From Actinomycetota bacterium (lineage in GTDB: Bacteria; Actinomycetota; Actinomycetes; Actinomycetales; Microbacteriaceae), in NCBI GenBank assembly GCA_947449765.1, contig CANFSP010000001.1:434001-498000 (forward strand): 64,000 nt of DNA. Reading direction: 5' to 3'. The translations under genes and the position numbers were made by a program. Positions 52,556 through 62,820 of this stretch are shown one piece after another. How positions within the stretch are numbered: position 1 is the stretch's first letter; each line of letters opens with the position of its first letter. The notes below the pieces were generated by a model, which searched no databases, was not told the DNA's origin, and saw only the letters and a program-made list of their open reading frames with translations.

Positions 52556-54193
52556 ATGGCGTTAAGCAATGACCCCAACTGGTGGCGCCAAGCGACGATC
52601 TATCAGATTTACCCGCGAAGCTTCGCTGATTCAAATGGAGACGGACTCGGCGACCTCAAGGGTGTTACCTCTCGAGTCGATTACCTCGCATCGCTCAGTA
52701 TCGACGGAGTGTGGCTCAGCCCGTTCTACCCCTCGGAGCTCGCCGATGGGGGATACGACGTAGCCGATTATCGTAACGTCGATCCGAAACTGGGCACTCT
52801 CGCCGATTTCGATGAAATGCTGGCAGCTCTGCACGACCGGGGCATCCGTGTTTTCGTCGACATCGTGCCGAATCACTCGTCAGATCAGCACGAGTGGTTC
52901 CAAGCAGCGCTGGCTGCCGCACCCGGTTCCCCCGAGCGTGACCGTTACATCTTCCGCGACGGCAAGGGGGAAAACGGCGAATTGCCGCCGAGCGACTGGC
53001 CTTCGCACTTCGGGCCGAGCTCATGGACGCGCGTCACGGAAGCCGACGGCAAGCCGGGGCAGTGGTACCTGCACCTGTTCGCACCAGAGCAGCCTGACTG
53101 GAACTGGGACAACGAGGAGGTTCGCGAAGACTTCCTCACCACACTCCGATTCTGGGCGGATCGAGGCGTCGACGGTTTCCGAGTGGATGTCGCCCATGCT
53201 CTGACCAAAGACATGAGTGAGCCACTGCCCAGCATCAAATCGTTCGACATCGAGCGACAGGGGTATCAGAGCCTGCGCACCCTGTTTGACCGGGATGAAG
53301 TGCACGAGATATACAAGACGTGGCGCAAGGTATTCAACGAGTACAACCCACCACGGGTCGCCGTTGCCGAAGCATGGACCATCACCGAGCGTCGTCCGCT
53401 GTACGCATCGCCAGACGAGCTCGGTCAAGCCTTCAACTTCGATCTGTTGGGCGCTCCATGGAAGTCGAAGAAGTTCAAAGAAATTATCGACTTCAACCTG
53501 CAGCTGTCGGCGCAGTCAGGATCGTCATCCACCTGGGTGCTTTCCAACCACGACGTGGTCCGCCATGCATCGCGCTATGGCCTGCCCAAGGGAACTAACT
53601 TTGAGCACTGGATTATCACGGATGGCGAGATGCCCCGTCTCGATGTCCAACGTGGTATCGCTCGTGCGAAAGCAGCCACGATGCTGTTGCTCGCACTCCC
53701 TGGCTCGACCTACATCTACCAGGGCGAAGAGCTCGGCTTGCACGAGGTAGCAGACCTCCCCGGACAGGTACTTCAAGACCCGATTTGGCTGCGCGACGGC
53801 ATGACCCGTAAGGGCAGAGACGGATGCCGTGTACCGCTGCCGTGGACTCGCACGGGATCCTCGTTTGGTTTTGGAAGCAATGGGGCACACTTGCCCCAAC
53901 CAGAGTGGTTCGGCATCTTCTCGGTCGAAGCCGAGGACGGCGTTTCTGGTTCGACGCTCGAGCTCTATCGGGCGGCGCTCAAGCTACGTCGCAGCCTGCA
54001 AACCACGGAAACCCTCACCTGGGTCGACAGCCCCAAGAAGACCATCCACTTTGTTCGTGAGGGTGGCTGGCACTGCTTCACTAATTTCGGTAAAAAGCCG
54101 GTCGCCGTCCCTGCCGGTGACGTGCTCCTTTCCAGCGTGCCGATTTCTGAGGGAATGTTGCCGGGCAACGCGAGCGTGTGGTTGAAGGCCTAA
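52556..54193 (+). CDS. GH13 alpha-glucosidase / oligo-1,6-glucosidase-type enzyme
   Basis: The 545-residue cytoplasmic protein begins with ATIYQIYPRSFADSNGDGLGDLKGV, with VDIVPNHSS as region I. The catalytic residues are D211 (GFRVDVAHAL), E272 (VAEAWT) and D333 (SNHDVVRH). These are the GH13 nucleophile, acid/base and transition-state stabiliser. It splits imported alpha-glucosides to glucose. QPDWNWDNEEVREDF fits the GH13 alpha-glucosidase group rather than amylase. It has no signal peptide. A LacI palindrome lies upstream and a perfect hairpin downstream. Confidence 0.92.
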   Translation: MALSNDPNWWRQATIYQIYPRSFADSNGDGLGDLKGVTSRVDYLASLSIDGVWLSPFYPSELADGGYDVADYRNVDPKLGTLADFDEMLAALHDRGIRVFVDIVPNHSSDQHEWFQAALAAAPGSPERDRYIFRDGKGENGELPPSDWPSHFGPSSWTRVTEADGKPGQWYLHLFAPEQPDWNWDNEEVREDFLTTLRFWADRGVDGFRVDVAHALTKDMSEPLPSIKSFDIERQGYQSLRTLFDRDEVHEIYKTWRKVFNEYNPPRVAVAEAWTITERRPLYASPDELGQAFNFDLLGAPWKSKKFKEIIDFNLQLSAQSGSSSTWVLSNHDVVRHASRYGLPKGTNFEHWIITDGEMPRLDVQRGIARAKAATMLLLALPGSTYIYQGEELGLHEVADLPGQVLQDPIWLRDGMTRKGRDGCRVPLPWTRTGSSFGFGSNGAHLPQPEWFGIFSVEAEDGVSGSTLELYRAALKLRRSLQTTETLTWVDSPKKTIHFVREGGWHCFTNFGKKPVAVPAGDVLLSSVPISEGMLPGNASVWLKA

Positions 54194-54208
54194 TCGGGCA
54201 GAAACTCA

Positions 54209-54236
54209 ACACTCCCGCGTCCTAACGCGGGAGTGT
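54209..54236 (+). terminator. Hairpin after the glucosidase gene
   Basis: ACACTCCCGCGT and ACGCGGGAGTGT form a perfect 12-bp stem with a CCTA loop. There is no T tract; the first bases of the ftsK promoter follow. Confidence 0.75.
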
Positions 54237-54262
54237 CACACCGTCCGCGTAACCTGAGAACC

Positions 54263-56944
54263 ATGGCTTCTGGAACCAGGAAACCGGCGCGCACGGCGTC
54301 GAGCGCGCGCGGGAGAACCCCGGCGTCCCGATCTGGTTCTGGTCGTCCGGCTGCCCCTAAATCAACCGGTCGTTCCTCGACCAGAACGACCAAGACATCG
54401 GCGGTTGCCACACGCGAGTATTCGGGGCTGACCCGAGTCTGGATGGCGATGGCGCACGTCGTGGGCAGTGCGGCGCGCGTCTTGGGTCCTGAAAAATTCA
54501 CGCGCGACGAGCTCCGCGATGGTTTCCCGTTCGCGCTGGTACTTCTCGCGCTCGCCGGCGCGGTTTTCCAGTGGTTCATGGCGGCCAATCCAGTTGCCCA
54601 GACGGTCAGCGCCCTCACCTTTGGTTTACTTTTCGGCGTTGTTGCCTACGCGTTGCCAGTCGTGCTTCTCCTGCTTGCGGTGTGGCTGTTCCGGCACCCC
54701 AGCTCAGTTACCGATAACAATCGTGTGGGCGTGGGAATCGTGCTCTTCCTCTTTGCCGTCTCGGGAATCGCGAACCTGGTCGGTGGCATGCCCACGCCTT
54801 CAGATCCGGATGCGCTCTACGCTCTGGCTCATGCGGGCGGTGTCTTTGGGTGGCTCATTTCCGGTCCGCTCGCGCTGATTCTTACCGCCTATGGCTCGGG
54901 CGTCATTATGGTCGTCTTCGCCTTTTTCTCCCTCTTGATTTTGACCAAGACACCCCCGAAGCGAATCGGATCGCGTTTGCGCGAACTGGGCGATTTCTTG
55001 GTTGGCGGTTCCAAGACGGCAGAGGTTCCGGCGACACCGACAGCCTCGATGGCACTCCCCAGAGACGAGGCCAACCGCCTGCCTTGGTGGCGCCGAAACG
55101 CCGAGCGCCGAGAAGAGGAAGTCCCCTTCGATTCGCCCGTGGTGCGCGATGCTGACGTACAGGTCACCCGCGAATTTGATTCGGCGTCCCTCATTGACCA
55201 CGCAAGCGTGAGTTCTGGCGCGCTCGGCACGGGTGAAGTAATCGACGATCCTCGGGTCGTTGCGGCACACGACGAACTTCTCACAACAGAGCTAGCACCC
55301 ATCGATGACGCTGCGGCGGTTGCACCACCCACCCGCGGAGCTGCCGCGCCGACGCCGGTTGGCCCCTACCGACTGCCGGCAATGCACGTGCTCTCTCCCG
55401 GGACTCCGCCCAAGGCTCGATCTTCGGTCAACGACGACGTGGTTCGCTCGATTACCAGTGTGCTCGATCAGTTCCAGGTCAATGCCAAGGTCACCGGATT
55501 CAGTCGAGGTCCCACCGTGACCCGCTACGAGATCGAGCTCGGCGCTGGAGTCAAGGTGGAGCGCGTCACGGCCCTCTCGAAAAACCTTGCCTACGCGGTG
55601 GCTTCCAACGAGGTGCGCATCCTCTCGCCCATTCCGGGCAAGAGTGCCATCGGTGTCGAGATTCCCAACAGTGACCGAGAAATCGTCACTCTCGGCGACG
55701 TGCTTCGCTCGAACGCCGCTGTCAAGAGTGTTCACCCGATGACCATCGGCGTCGGGAAAGACGTTGAAGGTGGGTTCGTCGTGGCGAACCTCGCCAAGAT
55801 GCCGCACCTTCTCGTCGCGGGCTCGACCGGTTCGGGTAAGTCGTCGTTTATCAACTCGATGATTACCAGTTTGCTGATGCGTGCCACCCCGGCAGAGGTA
55901 CGCATGGTCTTGGTCGATCCCAAGCGCGTTGAACTCGCGCCCTATGCCGGCGTGCCACACCTCATCACACCCATCATCACGAACCCCAAGAAGGCCGCCG
56001 AGGCGTTGCAGTGGGTCGTCAAAGAGATGGATATGCGCTACGACGACCTGGCTAGTTTCGGGTTCCGCCACATCGACGATTTCAACGAAGCCGTCATCAA
56101 CGACACCATCACCCTGCCGGCTGGCAGCGAACGTGTGTTGCGGCCTTACCCCTATTTACTCGTCGTTGTTGACGAGCTCGCCGACCTCATGATGGTGGCG
56201 CCTCGTGACGTGGAAGACTCCGTTGTGCGTATCACCCAGCTTGCTCGAGCCTCGGGTATCCACCTCGTGCTCGCCACGCAGCGTCCGAGCGTCGATGTCG
56301 TGACTGGACTCATCAAAGCCAACGTGCCAAGTCGCTTGGCTTTCGCCGTCACCAGCGTCACGGATTCGCGAGTCATTCTTGATCAAGCCGGGGCTGACAA
56401 GTTGGTCGGGCAGGGTGACGGGCTTTTCTTGCCCTCCGGCGCGAACAAGCCAATTCGCGTGCAGGGGGCATGGGTCTCCGAAGGTGAGATTCAGAAGGTG
56501 GTCCAGCACGTGACCCGCCAGGCTCAGCCCGAGTACCGCGCCGACGTCGCCGTAGCGGGATCCTCGAAGGTGATCGACGCTGATATCGGCGACGATCTCG
56601 AATTGCTCCTTCAGGCGGTGGAACTCGTCGTATCGACGCAGTTCGGCTCGACATCCATGTTGCAGCGCAAACTGCGGGTGGGATTCGCCAAGGCTGGTCG
56701 CCTCATGGACCTCATGGAATCACGAAGCATCGTGGGCCCCAGCGAAGGCTCGAAAGCTCGCGACGTGCTTGTCAGCCAAGAGCAGTTGCCGCAGGTTCTT
56801 GCGAAGCTCCGGGGTGACGACGCGCGCGAGGCACTCATTCCGCGCGATGTCATTGCCGAAGATAACAATGCGGCAATGGCAGGGCTCGAGCACGTCGAAG
56901 CATCCTCCGAAACGGATGCGTGGCGACTCACCGGGCGCGAGTAG
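54263..56944 (+). CDS. ftsK: FtsK/SpoIIIE-family DNA translocase
   Basis: The 893-residue protein has a basic Ser/Arg/Thr-rich cytoplasmic N-terminus and four transmembrane helices (about residues 85-235). A linker follows, then the alpha/beta motor with Walker [11 protein letters not shown] (near residue 519), Walker [11 protein letters not shown] and [11 protein letters not shown]. The C-terminal winged-helix gamma domain ([28 protein letters not shown]) reads chromosome orientation. It resolves chromosomes at the division septum. TAACCT seven bases before the ATG suggests a leaderless start. Confidence 0.95.
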   Translation: MASGTRKPARTASSARGRTPASRSGSGRPAAPKSTGRSSTRTTKTSAVATREYSGLTRVWMAMAHVVGSAARVLGPEKFTRDELRDGFPFALVLLALAGAVFQWFMAANPVAQTVSALTFGLLFGVVAYALPVVLLLLAVWLFRHPSSVTDNNRVGVGIVLFLFAVSGIANLVGGMPTPSDPDALYALAHAGGVFGWLISGPLALILTAYGSGVIMVVFAFFSLLILTKTPPKRIGSRLRELGDFLVGGSKTAEVPATPTASMALPRDEANRLPWWRRNAERREEEVPFDSPVVRDADVQVTREFDSASLIDHASVSSGALGTGEVIDDPRVVAAHDELLTTELAPIDDAAAVAPPTRGAAAPTPVGPYRLPAMHVLSPGTPPKARSSVNDDVVRSITSVLDQFQVNAKVTGFSRGPTVTRYEIELGAGVKVERVTALSKNLAYAVASNEVRILSPIPGKSAIGVEIPNSDREIVTLGDVLRSNAAVKSVHPMTIGVGKDVEGGFVVANLAKMPHLLVAGSTGSGKSSFINSMITSLLMRATPAEVRMVLVDPKRVELAPYAGVPHLITPIITNPKKAAEALQWVVKEMDMRYDDLASFGFRHIDDFNEAVINDTITLPAGSERVLRPYPYLLVVVDELADLMMVAPRDVEDSVVRITQLARASGIHLVLATQRPSVDVVTGLIKANVPSRLAFAVTSVTDSRVILDQAGADKLVGQGDGLFLPSGANKPIRVQGAWVSEGEIQKVVQHVTRQAQPEYRADVAVAGSSKVIDADIGDDLELLLQAVELVVSTQFGSTSMLQRKLRVGFAKAGRLMDLMESRSIVGPSEGSKARDVLVSQEQLPQVLAKLRGDDAREALIPRDVIAEDNNAAMAGLEHVEASSETDAWRLTGRE

Positions 56945-56989
56945 TGAGCGGGCTGTTTTGCCTCGACCTCGCGCAGATAGGGTAGAGCG

Positions 56990-57565
56990 GTGAGTACACC
57001 CCGAGTGAGCAACCTCAACGTCCCCAACGTCATCACCATCGTGCGGATTCTCTTCGCGCCGGTGTTCATTTGGTTTTTGCTCGTGTCGACCGACTCGCCG
57101 GGTGATTCACTGCGCTGGTGGGCTGCAGTCTTGTTCGTTGTGGGCATGGCGACCGACGGTGTTGACGGCTACATTGCGCGTCGATACAACCTCGTCACTG
57201 ACCTCGGCAAAATTCTCGACCCGATCGCTGACAAAGTTCTCACCGGTGGCGCACTTGTTGGGCTGTCCCTGATCGGCGAGCTGCCCTGGTGGGTGACCAT
57301 CGTCATTCTCGTGCGCGAGTGGGGTATCACCGTCTTCCGTTTCGCCGTTCTCAGCAAGCGCGTGATCCCCGCATCCCGCGGTGGCAAGATCAAGACGGTA
57401 TTCCAGTTCCTCGCGATTACGAGCGCCCTCATGCCCCTCGCGGCTCTTTGGGGCCCGTGGATGAATACTGTCAACATCGTCCTGATGGGCATTGCTCTGG
57501 TGCTCACGGTGGTCACCGGAGTCGCCTATCTGGTTGAGGCGTGGATTAACAACCGTGCCCGCTAG
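56990..57565 (+). CDS. pgsA: CDP-diacylglycerol--glycerol-3-phosphate 3-phosphatidyltransferase
   Basis: The CDP-alcohol phosphotransferase motif DG-x2-AR-x8-G-x3-D-x3-D is visible as DGVDGYIARRYNLVTDLGKILDPIADK. The protein has about five transmembrane helices. It makes phosphatidylglycerophosphate for phosphatidylglycerol. A TAGGGT -10 box six bases before the GTG suggests a leaderless start. It overlaps cinA by 11 bases. Confidence 0.93.
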   Translation: MSTPRVSNLNVPNVITIVRILFAPVFIWFLLVSTDSPGDSLRWWAAVLFVVGMATDGVDGYIARRYNLVTDLGKILDPIADKVLTGGALVGLSLIGELPWWVTIVILVREWGITVFRFAVLSKRVIPASRGGKIKTVFQFLAITSALMPLAALWGPWMNTVNIVLMGIALVLTVVTGVAYLVEAWINNRAR

Positions 57566-58058
57566 CTCGTCGCAGGGTCGGGATAGCGTCACCGCGCTGA
57601 TAGAGCGGCTCATCCGTCACCGGTTGAGCGTCGCCGTGGCTGAGTCGCTGACCGGGGGCCTAGTCATGACGGCGCTCACCAGTGTGCCCGGTGCGTCCGC
57701 GGTGGTTCGTGGCGGGGTTGTCGCATACGCGACTGCGGTGAAGCGCGATGTGCTCGGGGTCGACGCGAAGCTCCTCGATGAACGCGGCGCCGTGGATGCG
57801 GATGTCGCTCGCGAAATGGCTCGAGGGGTGCGCGAACTCATTGGCGCAGATTTTGGCGTCGCGACCACGGGCGTTGCCGGTCCCGACGGGCAAGACGGTA
57901 AAGCGCCCGGGGTGGTATTTGTCGCTGTCGATACGCCTTTTAACAATTGGTACCGTGAGCTCCTGCTCGATGGTGATCGCGACGCGATTCGCACCCGCGC
58001 CGCCGTCGCCGCGCTCGAATTGCTCACCGAAGTTCTCGGAGCGATTGGTCGGGACTAG
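57555..58058 (+). CDS. cinA: CinA C-terminal-domain nicotinamide-nucleotide amidohydrolase (PncC type)
   Basis: The 167-residue protein is only the CinA C-terminal domain: VAVAESLTGGLVMTALTSVPGAS, VVAYATAVKRDVLGV, and GVATTGVAGPDGQDGKAPGVVFVAV. The domain deamidates NMN. GTG 57555 lies within the end of pgsA, so translation is coupled. The position between pgsA and the HTH regulator gene is conserved in actinobacteria. The 173-base gap after it holds the promoter of the regulator gene. Confidence 0.9.
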   Translation: MPASSSQGRDSVTALIERLIRHRLSVAVAESLTGGLVMTALTSVPGASAVVRGGVVAYATAVKRDVLGVDAKLLDERGAVDADVAREMARGVRELIGADFGVATTGVAGPDGQDGKAPGVVFVAVDTPFNNWYRELLLDGDRDAIRTRAAVAALELLTEVLGAIGRD

Positions 58059-58231
58059 TGACCTGCGCGTGGGGCGAAAAATTTCGTGATGCGCGGGAAT
58101 AATCAGCCGAGTGGTGGCGTTCACTTCTCCAACGTGGGCGCTTTCACACCGGTCATTCAGGTGACATTCGTTAACCTCAATGTCAGTGGTTCGCGTTACT
58201 GTAGAGTCACATTCAAGCGAAAGGGGAGACC

Positions 58232-58636
58232 ATGATTCTGGTTCGTCACGAAATCGGTGATGTACTCCGTGATGTTCGCTTGCAGAAGGGTCGCACCCTT
58301 CGTCAGGTGGCCAGCCGGGCAAGTGTTGCGTTGGGTTATTTGAGTGAGGTTGAGCGAGGTCAGAAAGAGGCGTCGAGCGAAATTCTCGCCGCCGTTGCAG
58401 ACGCTCTAGACACGCCAATCTCTGTCATCATGACCGAGGTTGCCGGGCGCCTGACCGACCTTGATCGACTGCACGCCACCCAGCGGGTTACCGCAGCGGT
58501 GACCAGTGCCGGTGCTGAGCCATGGCGCACGCGCGAACTCGATCAGCTCAAGTCGATCGACACGCTGCCCGACACGATTATTCCCGACACGGTTCCCGAT
58601 GAACTGCTGGCGGATTACGCCAACACCGGCGCGTAG
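58232..58636 (+). CDS. clgR: HTH transcriptional regulator, ClgR/PopR-type
   Basis: A Cro/C1-type helix-turn-helix spans residues about 8-65 ([51 protein letters not shown]). The C-terminal tail ends in ANTGA, a hydrophobic tail of the type cleaved by Clp protease. The location between cinA and recA and the sequence fit ClgR, which activates clp genes. A GGGGAG site precedes the ATG. Gene symbol assigned by synteny. Confidence 0.85.
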   Translation: MILVRHEIGDVLRDVRLQKGRTLRQVASRASVALGYLSEVERGQKEASSEILAAVADALDTPISVIMTEVAGRLTDLDRLHATQRVTAAVTSAGAEPWRTRELDQLKSIDTLPDTIIPDTVPDELLADYANTGA

Positions 58637-58663
58637 CGCGACGACCACTCTTCGCAGGTTTCC

Positions 58664-58933
58664 GTGCGTCTCAGCGAGTTTTGGTACGCGGTAGGGGCCG
58701 AATTCGGTGAGTCCTACGGACGTGTCGTCACGGCAGATCTTGTCGTTGCCGCTTTAGGCGACCGCACCGCGCTTGCCGCACTGAAAGCGGGGATTCCCGC
58801 GCGTACTGTGTGGCTCGCGCTGTGCGACGCGTGTGATGTGCCACCCGATCGACGCATCGGTGTCGGGCTACCCGAGCCGTCGCAAACTTCGGCAGCGACC
58901 ACTGAGGTCACGGGGGCGAACTGGCCGGAATGA
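58664..58933 (+). CDS. DUF3046 protein
   Basis: The 89-residue protein starts VRLSEFWYAVGAEFGESYGRVVTADLVVAALGDRTALAALKAGI, then RTVWLALCDACDVP. This is the DUF3046 pattern (MRLSEFW...EFG..Y...L..DLVL..LG..T...AL..G..P..VW..LC). The family sits before recA in most actinobacteria and has no known function. The GTG start is 27 bases after the clgR stop. Confidence 0.92.
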   Translation: MRLSEFWYAVGAEFGESYGRVVTADLVVAALGDRTALAALKAGIPARTVWLALCDACDVPPDRRIGVGLPEPSQTSAATTEVTGANWPE

Positions 58934-58975
58934 CGCGTGGATGCGCATCCATCGCCTTTCGACACGCCGACGTGG

Positions 58976-58997
58976 TATTCGAATAAATCTTCGAATA
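58976..58997. promoter_or_regulatory. LexA-type SOS box upstream of recA
   Basis: TATTCGAA (58976-58983) and TTCGAATA (58990-58997) form a perfect 8-bp inverted repeat. The inner TCGAATAAATCTTCGA matches the actinobacterial LexA site TCGAAC-N4-GTTCGA at all but two positions. It lies about 250 bases before recA and just ahead of a small open frame. It should tie recA expression to DNA damage. Confidence 0.72.
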
Positions 58998-59014
58998 GGC
59001 GTAGTGTTCTGCAC

Positions 59015-59206
59015 ATGGAAGCGAACACGCAGGATGTGCACACGGTGGCACTTTCCGACGTCATTGTCGGAGGCTCCACCTATCGTGTCTCCTGTCGCCT
59101 TCACCACAGCGCCTTGTCGCCTAGCACTGTACAGCGCCCATCCCGCCCAATCGTGTTCTCACGTGACGGCCGGCTGGTAGCGGGTCAGCAGCCCGACAGC
59201 CTATAG
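59015..59206 (+). CDS. Possible small protein between the SOS box and recA
   Basis: An ATG 18 bases after the LexA-type box opens 63 codons (MEANTQDVHTVALSDVIVGG, RPIVFSRDGRLVAGQQP) ending 36 bases before recA. Codon third positions are GC-rich as in real genes, but no family is recognised and no ribosome binding site is seen. If real it would be an SOS-induced leader gene of recA; otherwise the stretch is just the recA 5' leader. Confidence 0.35.
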   Translation: MEANTQDVHTVALSDVIVGGSTYRVSCRLHHSALSPSTVQRPSRPIVFSRDGRLVAGQQPDSL

Positions 59207-59242
59207 GCGAGAACCACCTCAACACACGAAAAGGAGACTGCA

Positions 59243-60439
59243 ATGGCATCCGCTGCAGATCGCGAAAAAGCACTAGAAACCGCCCTCGCCCAAATCGACC
59301 GTCAGTTCGGTAAAGGGTCCGTCATGCGCCTCGGTAGCGACGACCGCGCTCCGGTTGAGGTAATCCCCACTGGATCAGTCGCCCTCGACGTTGCACTCGG
59401 AATTGGCGGACTGCCCCGCGGTCGAATCGTCGAGATTTACGGTCCCGAGTCGTCGGGTAAAACCACACTCACTCTGCACGCTATTGCGAACACGCAGCGT
59501 GCCGGTGGAATTGCCGCTTTCATCGACGCGGAGCACGCTCTCGATCCCGAGTACGCAGCCAAGCTCGGTGTCGACATTGACTCCTTGCTCGTTTCACAAC
59601 CCGACACGGGGGAGCAGGCGCTCGAAATCGCCGACATGCTCGTTCGTTCGGGGTCAATCGATCTCATCGTTATTGACTCGGTTGCAGCCCTCGTGCCGCG
59701 TGCCGAAATCGAGGGTGAGATGGGTGACTCGCACGTTGGTTTGCAGGCGCGACTCATGTCGCAGGCACTTCGCAAACTCACCGGTGGATTGAACACGACC
59801 AACACCACCATGATTTTCATTAACCAGCTCCGCGAAAAAATCGGTGTCTTCTTCGGAAGCCCAGAAACCACCGCCGGAGGTAAGGCGCTCAAGTTCTACG
59901 CGTCAGTGCGTCTTGACATTCGTCGCATCGAAACTCTTAAAGACGGAGCCGACGCTGTCGGAAACCGCACACGCGTCAAGGTGGTCAAGAACAAAATGGC
60001 TCCGCCCTTCAAGCAAGCCGAGTTCGACATCCTCTACGGAACGGGTATTTCACGCGAGGGCAGCCTTCTCGACTTTGGAGTCGACCAGGGAATCGTCAAG
60101 AAATCTGGCGCCTGGTACACCTACGACGGGGAACAGCTCGGTCAAGGTAAAGAGAATTCGCGTAACTTCTTGATCAGCAACCCCGACATGGCCGCCGAGA
60201 TTGAAAAACGCATTCTGGTGGCACTCGGCGTCATCAAGGGTCAGGCTGCTGAGGGTGTCGCACCGGTTGCTGCTGCTCCGGTCGCCAAGACGGCTACCGC
60301 TCGCGCCAAAGCGGCTGCGGTTGCGGCACCGGTCGTCGATGCGACAGGGCCTGCTAGTGGTGACCCTGCCGAATCTGTGGCTCCAATGGCTGCTGAGCCT
60401 GAACTCGTGGGTGCACCCGCTGACGCAGTAGCCTCCTAG
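59243..60439 (+). CDS. recA: Recombinase RecA
   Basis: The Walker [10 protein letters not shown] is near residues 67-74, Walker [11 protein letters not shown], and loop L2 region [36 protein letters not shown]. The C-terminal ~55 residues are an Ala/Val/Pro-rich acidic tail typical of actinobacterial RecA. It forms filaments on single-stranded DNA and drives LexA self-cleavage. AAAGGAGA precedes the ATG. No intein is present. recX follows 18 bases on. Confidence 0.98.
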   Translation: MASAADREKALETALAQIDRQFGKGSVMRLGSDDRAPVEVIPTGSVALDVALGIGGLPRGRIVEIYGPESSGKTTLTLHAIANTQRAGGIAAFIDAEHALDPEYAAKLGVDIDSLLVSQPDTGEQALEIADMLVRSGSIDLIVIDSVAALVPRAEIEGEMGDSHVGLQARLMSQALRKLTGGLNTTNTTMIFINQLREKIGVFFGSPETTAGGKALKFYASVRLDIRRIETLKDGADAVGNRTRVKVVKNKMAPPFKQAEFDILYGTGISREGSLLDFGVDQGIVKKSGAWYTYDGEQLGQGKENSRNFLISNPDMAAEIEKRILVALGVIKGQAAEGVAPVAAAPVAKTATARAKAAAVAAPVVDATGPASGDPAESVAPMAAEPELVGAPADAVAS

Positions 60440-60457
60440 GCGCTTCTCGACTCAGCC

Positions 60458-61075
60458 ATGGACAACGTGACATTCCTGCCGTGGGTCGCTCGCGATGAGC
60501 AACCCACGGCAGGGGCGTCTGGCGCGATTACGGATTCTGCTGACTTTCTCACTCTGGATGTCGAGCTGGCTCACGACGCTGATCTGGTCGAACCGCTCGA
60601 TTCTAACCCCGAGGCGATTTTTGATGCGCTCCTGCGTCGATTGGCTGTTGCAGACCTCACGGTCGGTGAAGTTCTTCGGTGGTGCGACCAGCGCGAGGTA
60701 AGTATCGAGCAAGCTCATGCGTGGCTCGATCGCTTGCACGACCTCGGGTATGTCGATGATCATCGGGTTGCCAGTTTTGTCGCCCGCAAACAGCGCGAGC
60801 GCAAGGGTGCCGGTCGGGCAGTCGTTGCCCTTGAATTGCGTCGACGGAAAGTTGGCGACGATGTGGTCGCCGACGTGCTCTCCGAACTTGATGACGAGTC
60901 AGAATTGCAAAACGCGATTAATCACGCAGTCAAACGCGCGACAACGCTCACCCGCTATGACCGCAATACGGCTACTCGCCGTTTGCACGGCTTCTTGTTG
61001 AGACGCGGCTTCGATTCCGAGACAATTCGTGAGGCCATTCGGGTCGCGTTCGTGCAACATCCGCCCTGTGGCTAG
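60458..61075 (+). CDS. recX: Regulatory protein RecX
   Basis: The conserved part starts near residue 50: EAIFDALLRRLAVADLTVGEVLRWCDQR, then YVDDHRVASFVARKQRERKGAGRAVVALELRRRKV and LLRRGFDSETIREAI, the three-helix RecX repeats. It restrains RecA filaments. The first ~45 residues are variable and encoded over a strong hairpin (60475-60513). The ATG at 60458 has only a weak ribosome binding site, and a start after the hairpin cannot be excluded. Confidence 0.9.
   Translation: MDNVTFLPWVARDEQPTAGASGAITDSADFLTLDVELAHDADLVEPLDSNPEAIFDALLRRLAVADLTVGEVLRWCDQREVSIEQAHAWLDRLHDLGYVDDHRVASFVARKQRERKGAGRAVVALELRRRKVGDDVVADVLSELDDESELQNAINHAVKRATTLTRYDRNTATRRLHGFLLRRGFDSETIREAIRVAFVQHPPCG
60475..60513 (+). 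other. Strong hairpin at the start of recX
   Basis: CCTGCCGTGGGT (60475-60486) pairs with ACCCACGGCAGG (60502-60513), with an inner GCTC/GAGC stem, giving about 16 pairs. It begins 14 bases after the recX ATG codon and has no T tract. It probably limits recX expression relative to recA. Confidence 0.8.
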
Positions 61076-61143
61076 TGTGATCCTCCTGACCGCGAAGCCC
61101 GGACAGACCGGGGCGTGCAGATGGCAAATAAACTAGAGGGGTT

Positions 61144-62820
61144 ATGACCCGCCTGTCTGAAGAGCCCACGCACATCGCGCCGAGCGATGTTTCCATTGAT
61201 GCGAGTGGCCGCGTCCGCACCTACGAGGTGCGCACATTTGGGTGTCAGATGAATGTTCACGACTCCGAGCGGCTCTCCGGGGCGATGGAAGCCGCGGGCT
61301 ACATCAAGTTTCAGCCGGCTGGAGTAGCGGGAACGGGAGCTGAGGCGGATCTCGATGCGGTTAATGTTGAGGCGGAGCATCCTGACGTCGTCGTTTTGAA
61401 CACCTGTGCGGTGAGAGAAAACGCCGACAACAAGCTCTACGGGACCCTCGGTCATCTTGCCTCGGTCAAGCGAAAAAATGAGGGCATGCAGATCGCTGTC
61501 GGCGGATGCCTCGCGCAGAAGGACAAAGAAGTCATTCTGGCCAAGGCGCCCTGGGTTGATGTGGTTTTCGGTACGCACAATATGGGTTCGCTTCCGGGGC
61601 TGCTCGAACGCGCAAGCCACAATGAGAAAGCCGAAGTTGAAATTCTTGAGGCGCTCGAGACATTCCCGTCGACGTTGCCGACAAAGCGCGACACCACGTA
61701 CAGCGGGCTCGTTTCCATTTCTGTCGGCTGTAACAACACGTGCACCTTCTGTATCGTGCCGGCTCTTCGCGGCAAAGAGATGGATCGTCGGCCTGGCGAT
61801 GTACTTCGCGAAATCCAGACGCTTGTGGATGACGGTGCCATTGAGGTCACACTCCTTGGTCAGAACGTCAACACCTACGGCGTCGAATTTGGCGACCGAG
61901 AAGCATTCAGCAAGCTGTTGAGGGCTGCCGGCGCGATCAACGGGCTTGAGCGCATTCGCTTCACCAGTCCGCACCCAGCAGCGTTCACCGACGACGTCAT
62001 CGCGGCCATGGCAGAAACACCGAGCGTGATGCCTCAGCTCCACATGCCGCTGCAGTCCGGCTCGGACCGCATCCTCAAGGCCATGCGACGCTCGTACCGC
62101 AGCAGCAAGTACCTCGGCATCATCGAACGCGTGCGGGAGGCCATCCCTGATGCGGCGATCAGTACCGACATCATCGTCGGTTTTCCGGGTGAGGCCGAAG
62201 AAGACTTTGAAGAAACCATGCGAGTCGTGCGCGAGGCGCGGTTTGCGACGGCGTTCACCTTCCAGTATTCGAAGCGCCCGGGAACACCCGCCGCCGAAAT
62301 GAATGACCAGATACCCAAAGAGGTGGTGCAGGAACGCTTCGAGCGTCTCGTAGCGTTGCAAAACGGCATCGCCTACGAAGAAAACCAGATGCAAATCGGA
62401 CGCACCGTCGAAGTTTTGGTCGCCAACGGCGAAGGACGTAAGGATGCCGCGACCCACCGCATGAGTGGCCGGGCACGGGACAGTCGACTCGTGCACTTTG
62501 AGGTTCCCTCAGGTGGGGACATTCCGCGCCCCGGTGATGTGGTTACCGTCACGGTAACGGCGGCAGCGCCGTTCCACCTGCTCGCCGACCTCCCTGCGGG
62601 CGTGCCGCTGAATGTGCGCAGAACACGCGCCGGGGACGCCTGGGATCGGGCGCAAGCTGAGGCGTGTGGCGTACCTGTAAGTGGCACCGGGGCCGTCGGC
62701 GGCATCGACTCGGCCGGAAAAACCGTCGTCAACTTGGGGATTCCAACGCGGCGCCCGACCACGGGTGAGTCGAGCGTCACAACCACCCCGATCTACGACG
62801 TGAACGATGGCCAGCGCTGA
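61144..62820 (+). CDS. miaB: tRNA-2-methylthio-N6-dimethylallyladenosine synthase
   Basis: The N-terminal UPF0004 domain carries three Fe-S cysteines ([24 protein letters not shown]). The radical SAM cluster is CNNTCTFC, and a TRAM domain follows ([20 protein letters not shown]). It adds the methylthio group to i6A37 of tRNA. The 558-residue length reflects an extended N-terminus and C-terminus. It overlaps miaA by 14 bases. Confidence 0.96.
   Translation: MTRLSEEPTHIAPSDVSIDASGRVRTYEVRTFGCQMNVHDSERLSGAMEAAGYIKFQPAGVAGTGAEADLDAVNVEAEHPDVVVLNTCAVRENADNKLYGTLGHLASVKRKNEGMQIAVGGCLAQKDKEVILAKAPWVDVVFGTHNMGSLPGLLERASHNEKAEVEILEALETFPSTLPTKRDTTYSGLVSISVGCNNTCTFCIVPALRGKEMDRRPGDVLREIQTLVDDGAIEVTLLGQNVNTYGVEFGDREAFSKLLRAAGAINGLERIRFTSPHPAAFTDDVIAAMAETPSVMPQLHMPLQSGSDRILKAMRRSYRSSKYLGIIERVREAIPDAAISTDIIVGFPGEAEEDFEETMRVVREARFATAFTFQYSKRPGTPAAEMNDQIPKEVVQERFERLVALQNGIAYEENQMQIGRTVEVLVANGEGRKDAATHRMSGRARDSRLVHFEVPSGGDIPRPGDVVTVTVTAAAPFHLLADLPAGVPLNVRRTRAGDAWDRAQAEACGVPVSGTGAVGGIDSAGKTVVNLGIPTRRPTTGESSVTTTPIYDVNDGQR

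Noticed and set aside
55292-56071. 259-codon minus-strand frame inside ftsK
   Set aside because: It is antisense to the FtsK motor domain and shows no recognisable protein features.
61072-62496. 474-codon minus-strand open frame
   Set aside because: It is antisense to miaB, whose Fe-S motifs are unmistakable; no domain is seen in the antisense frame.
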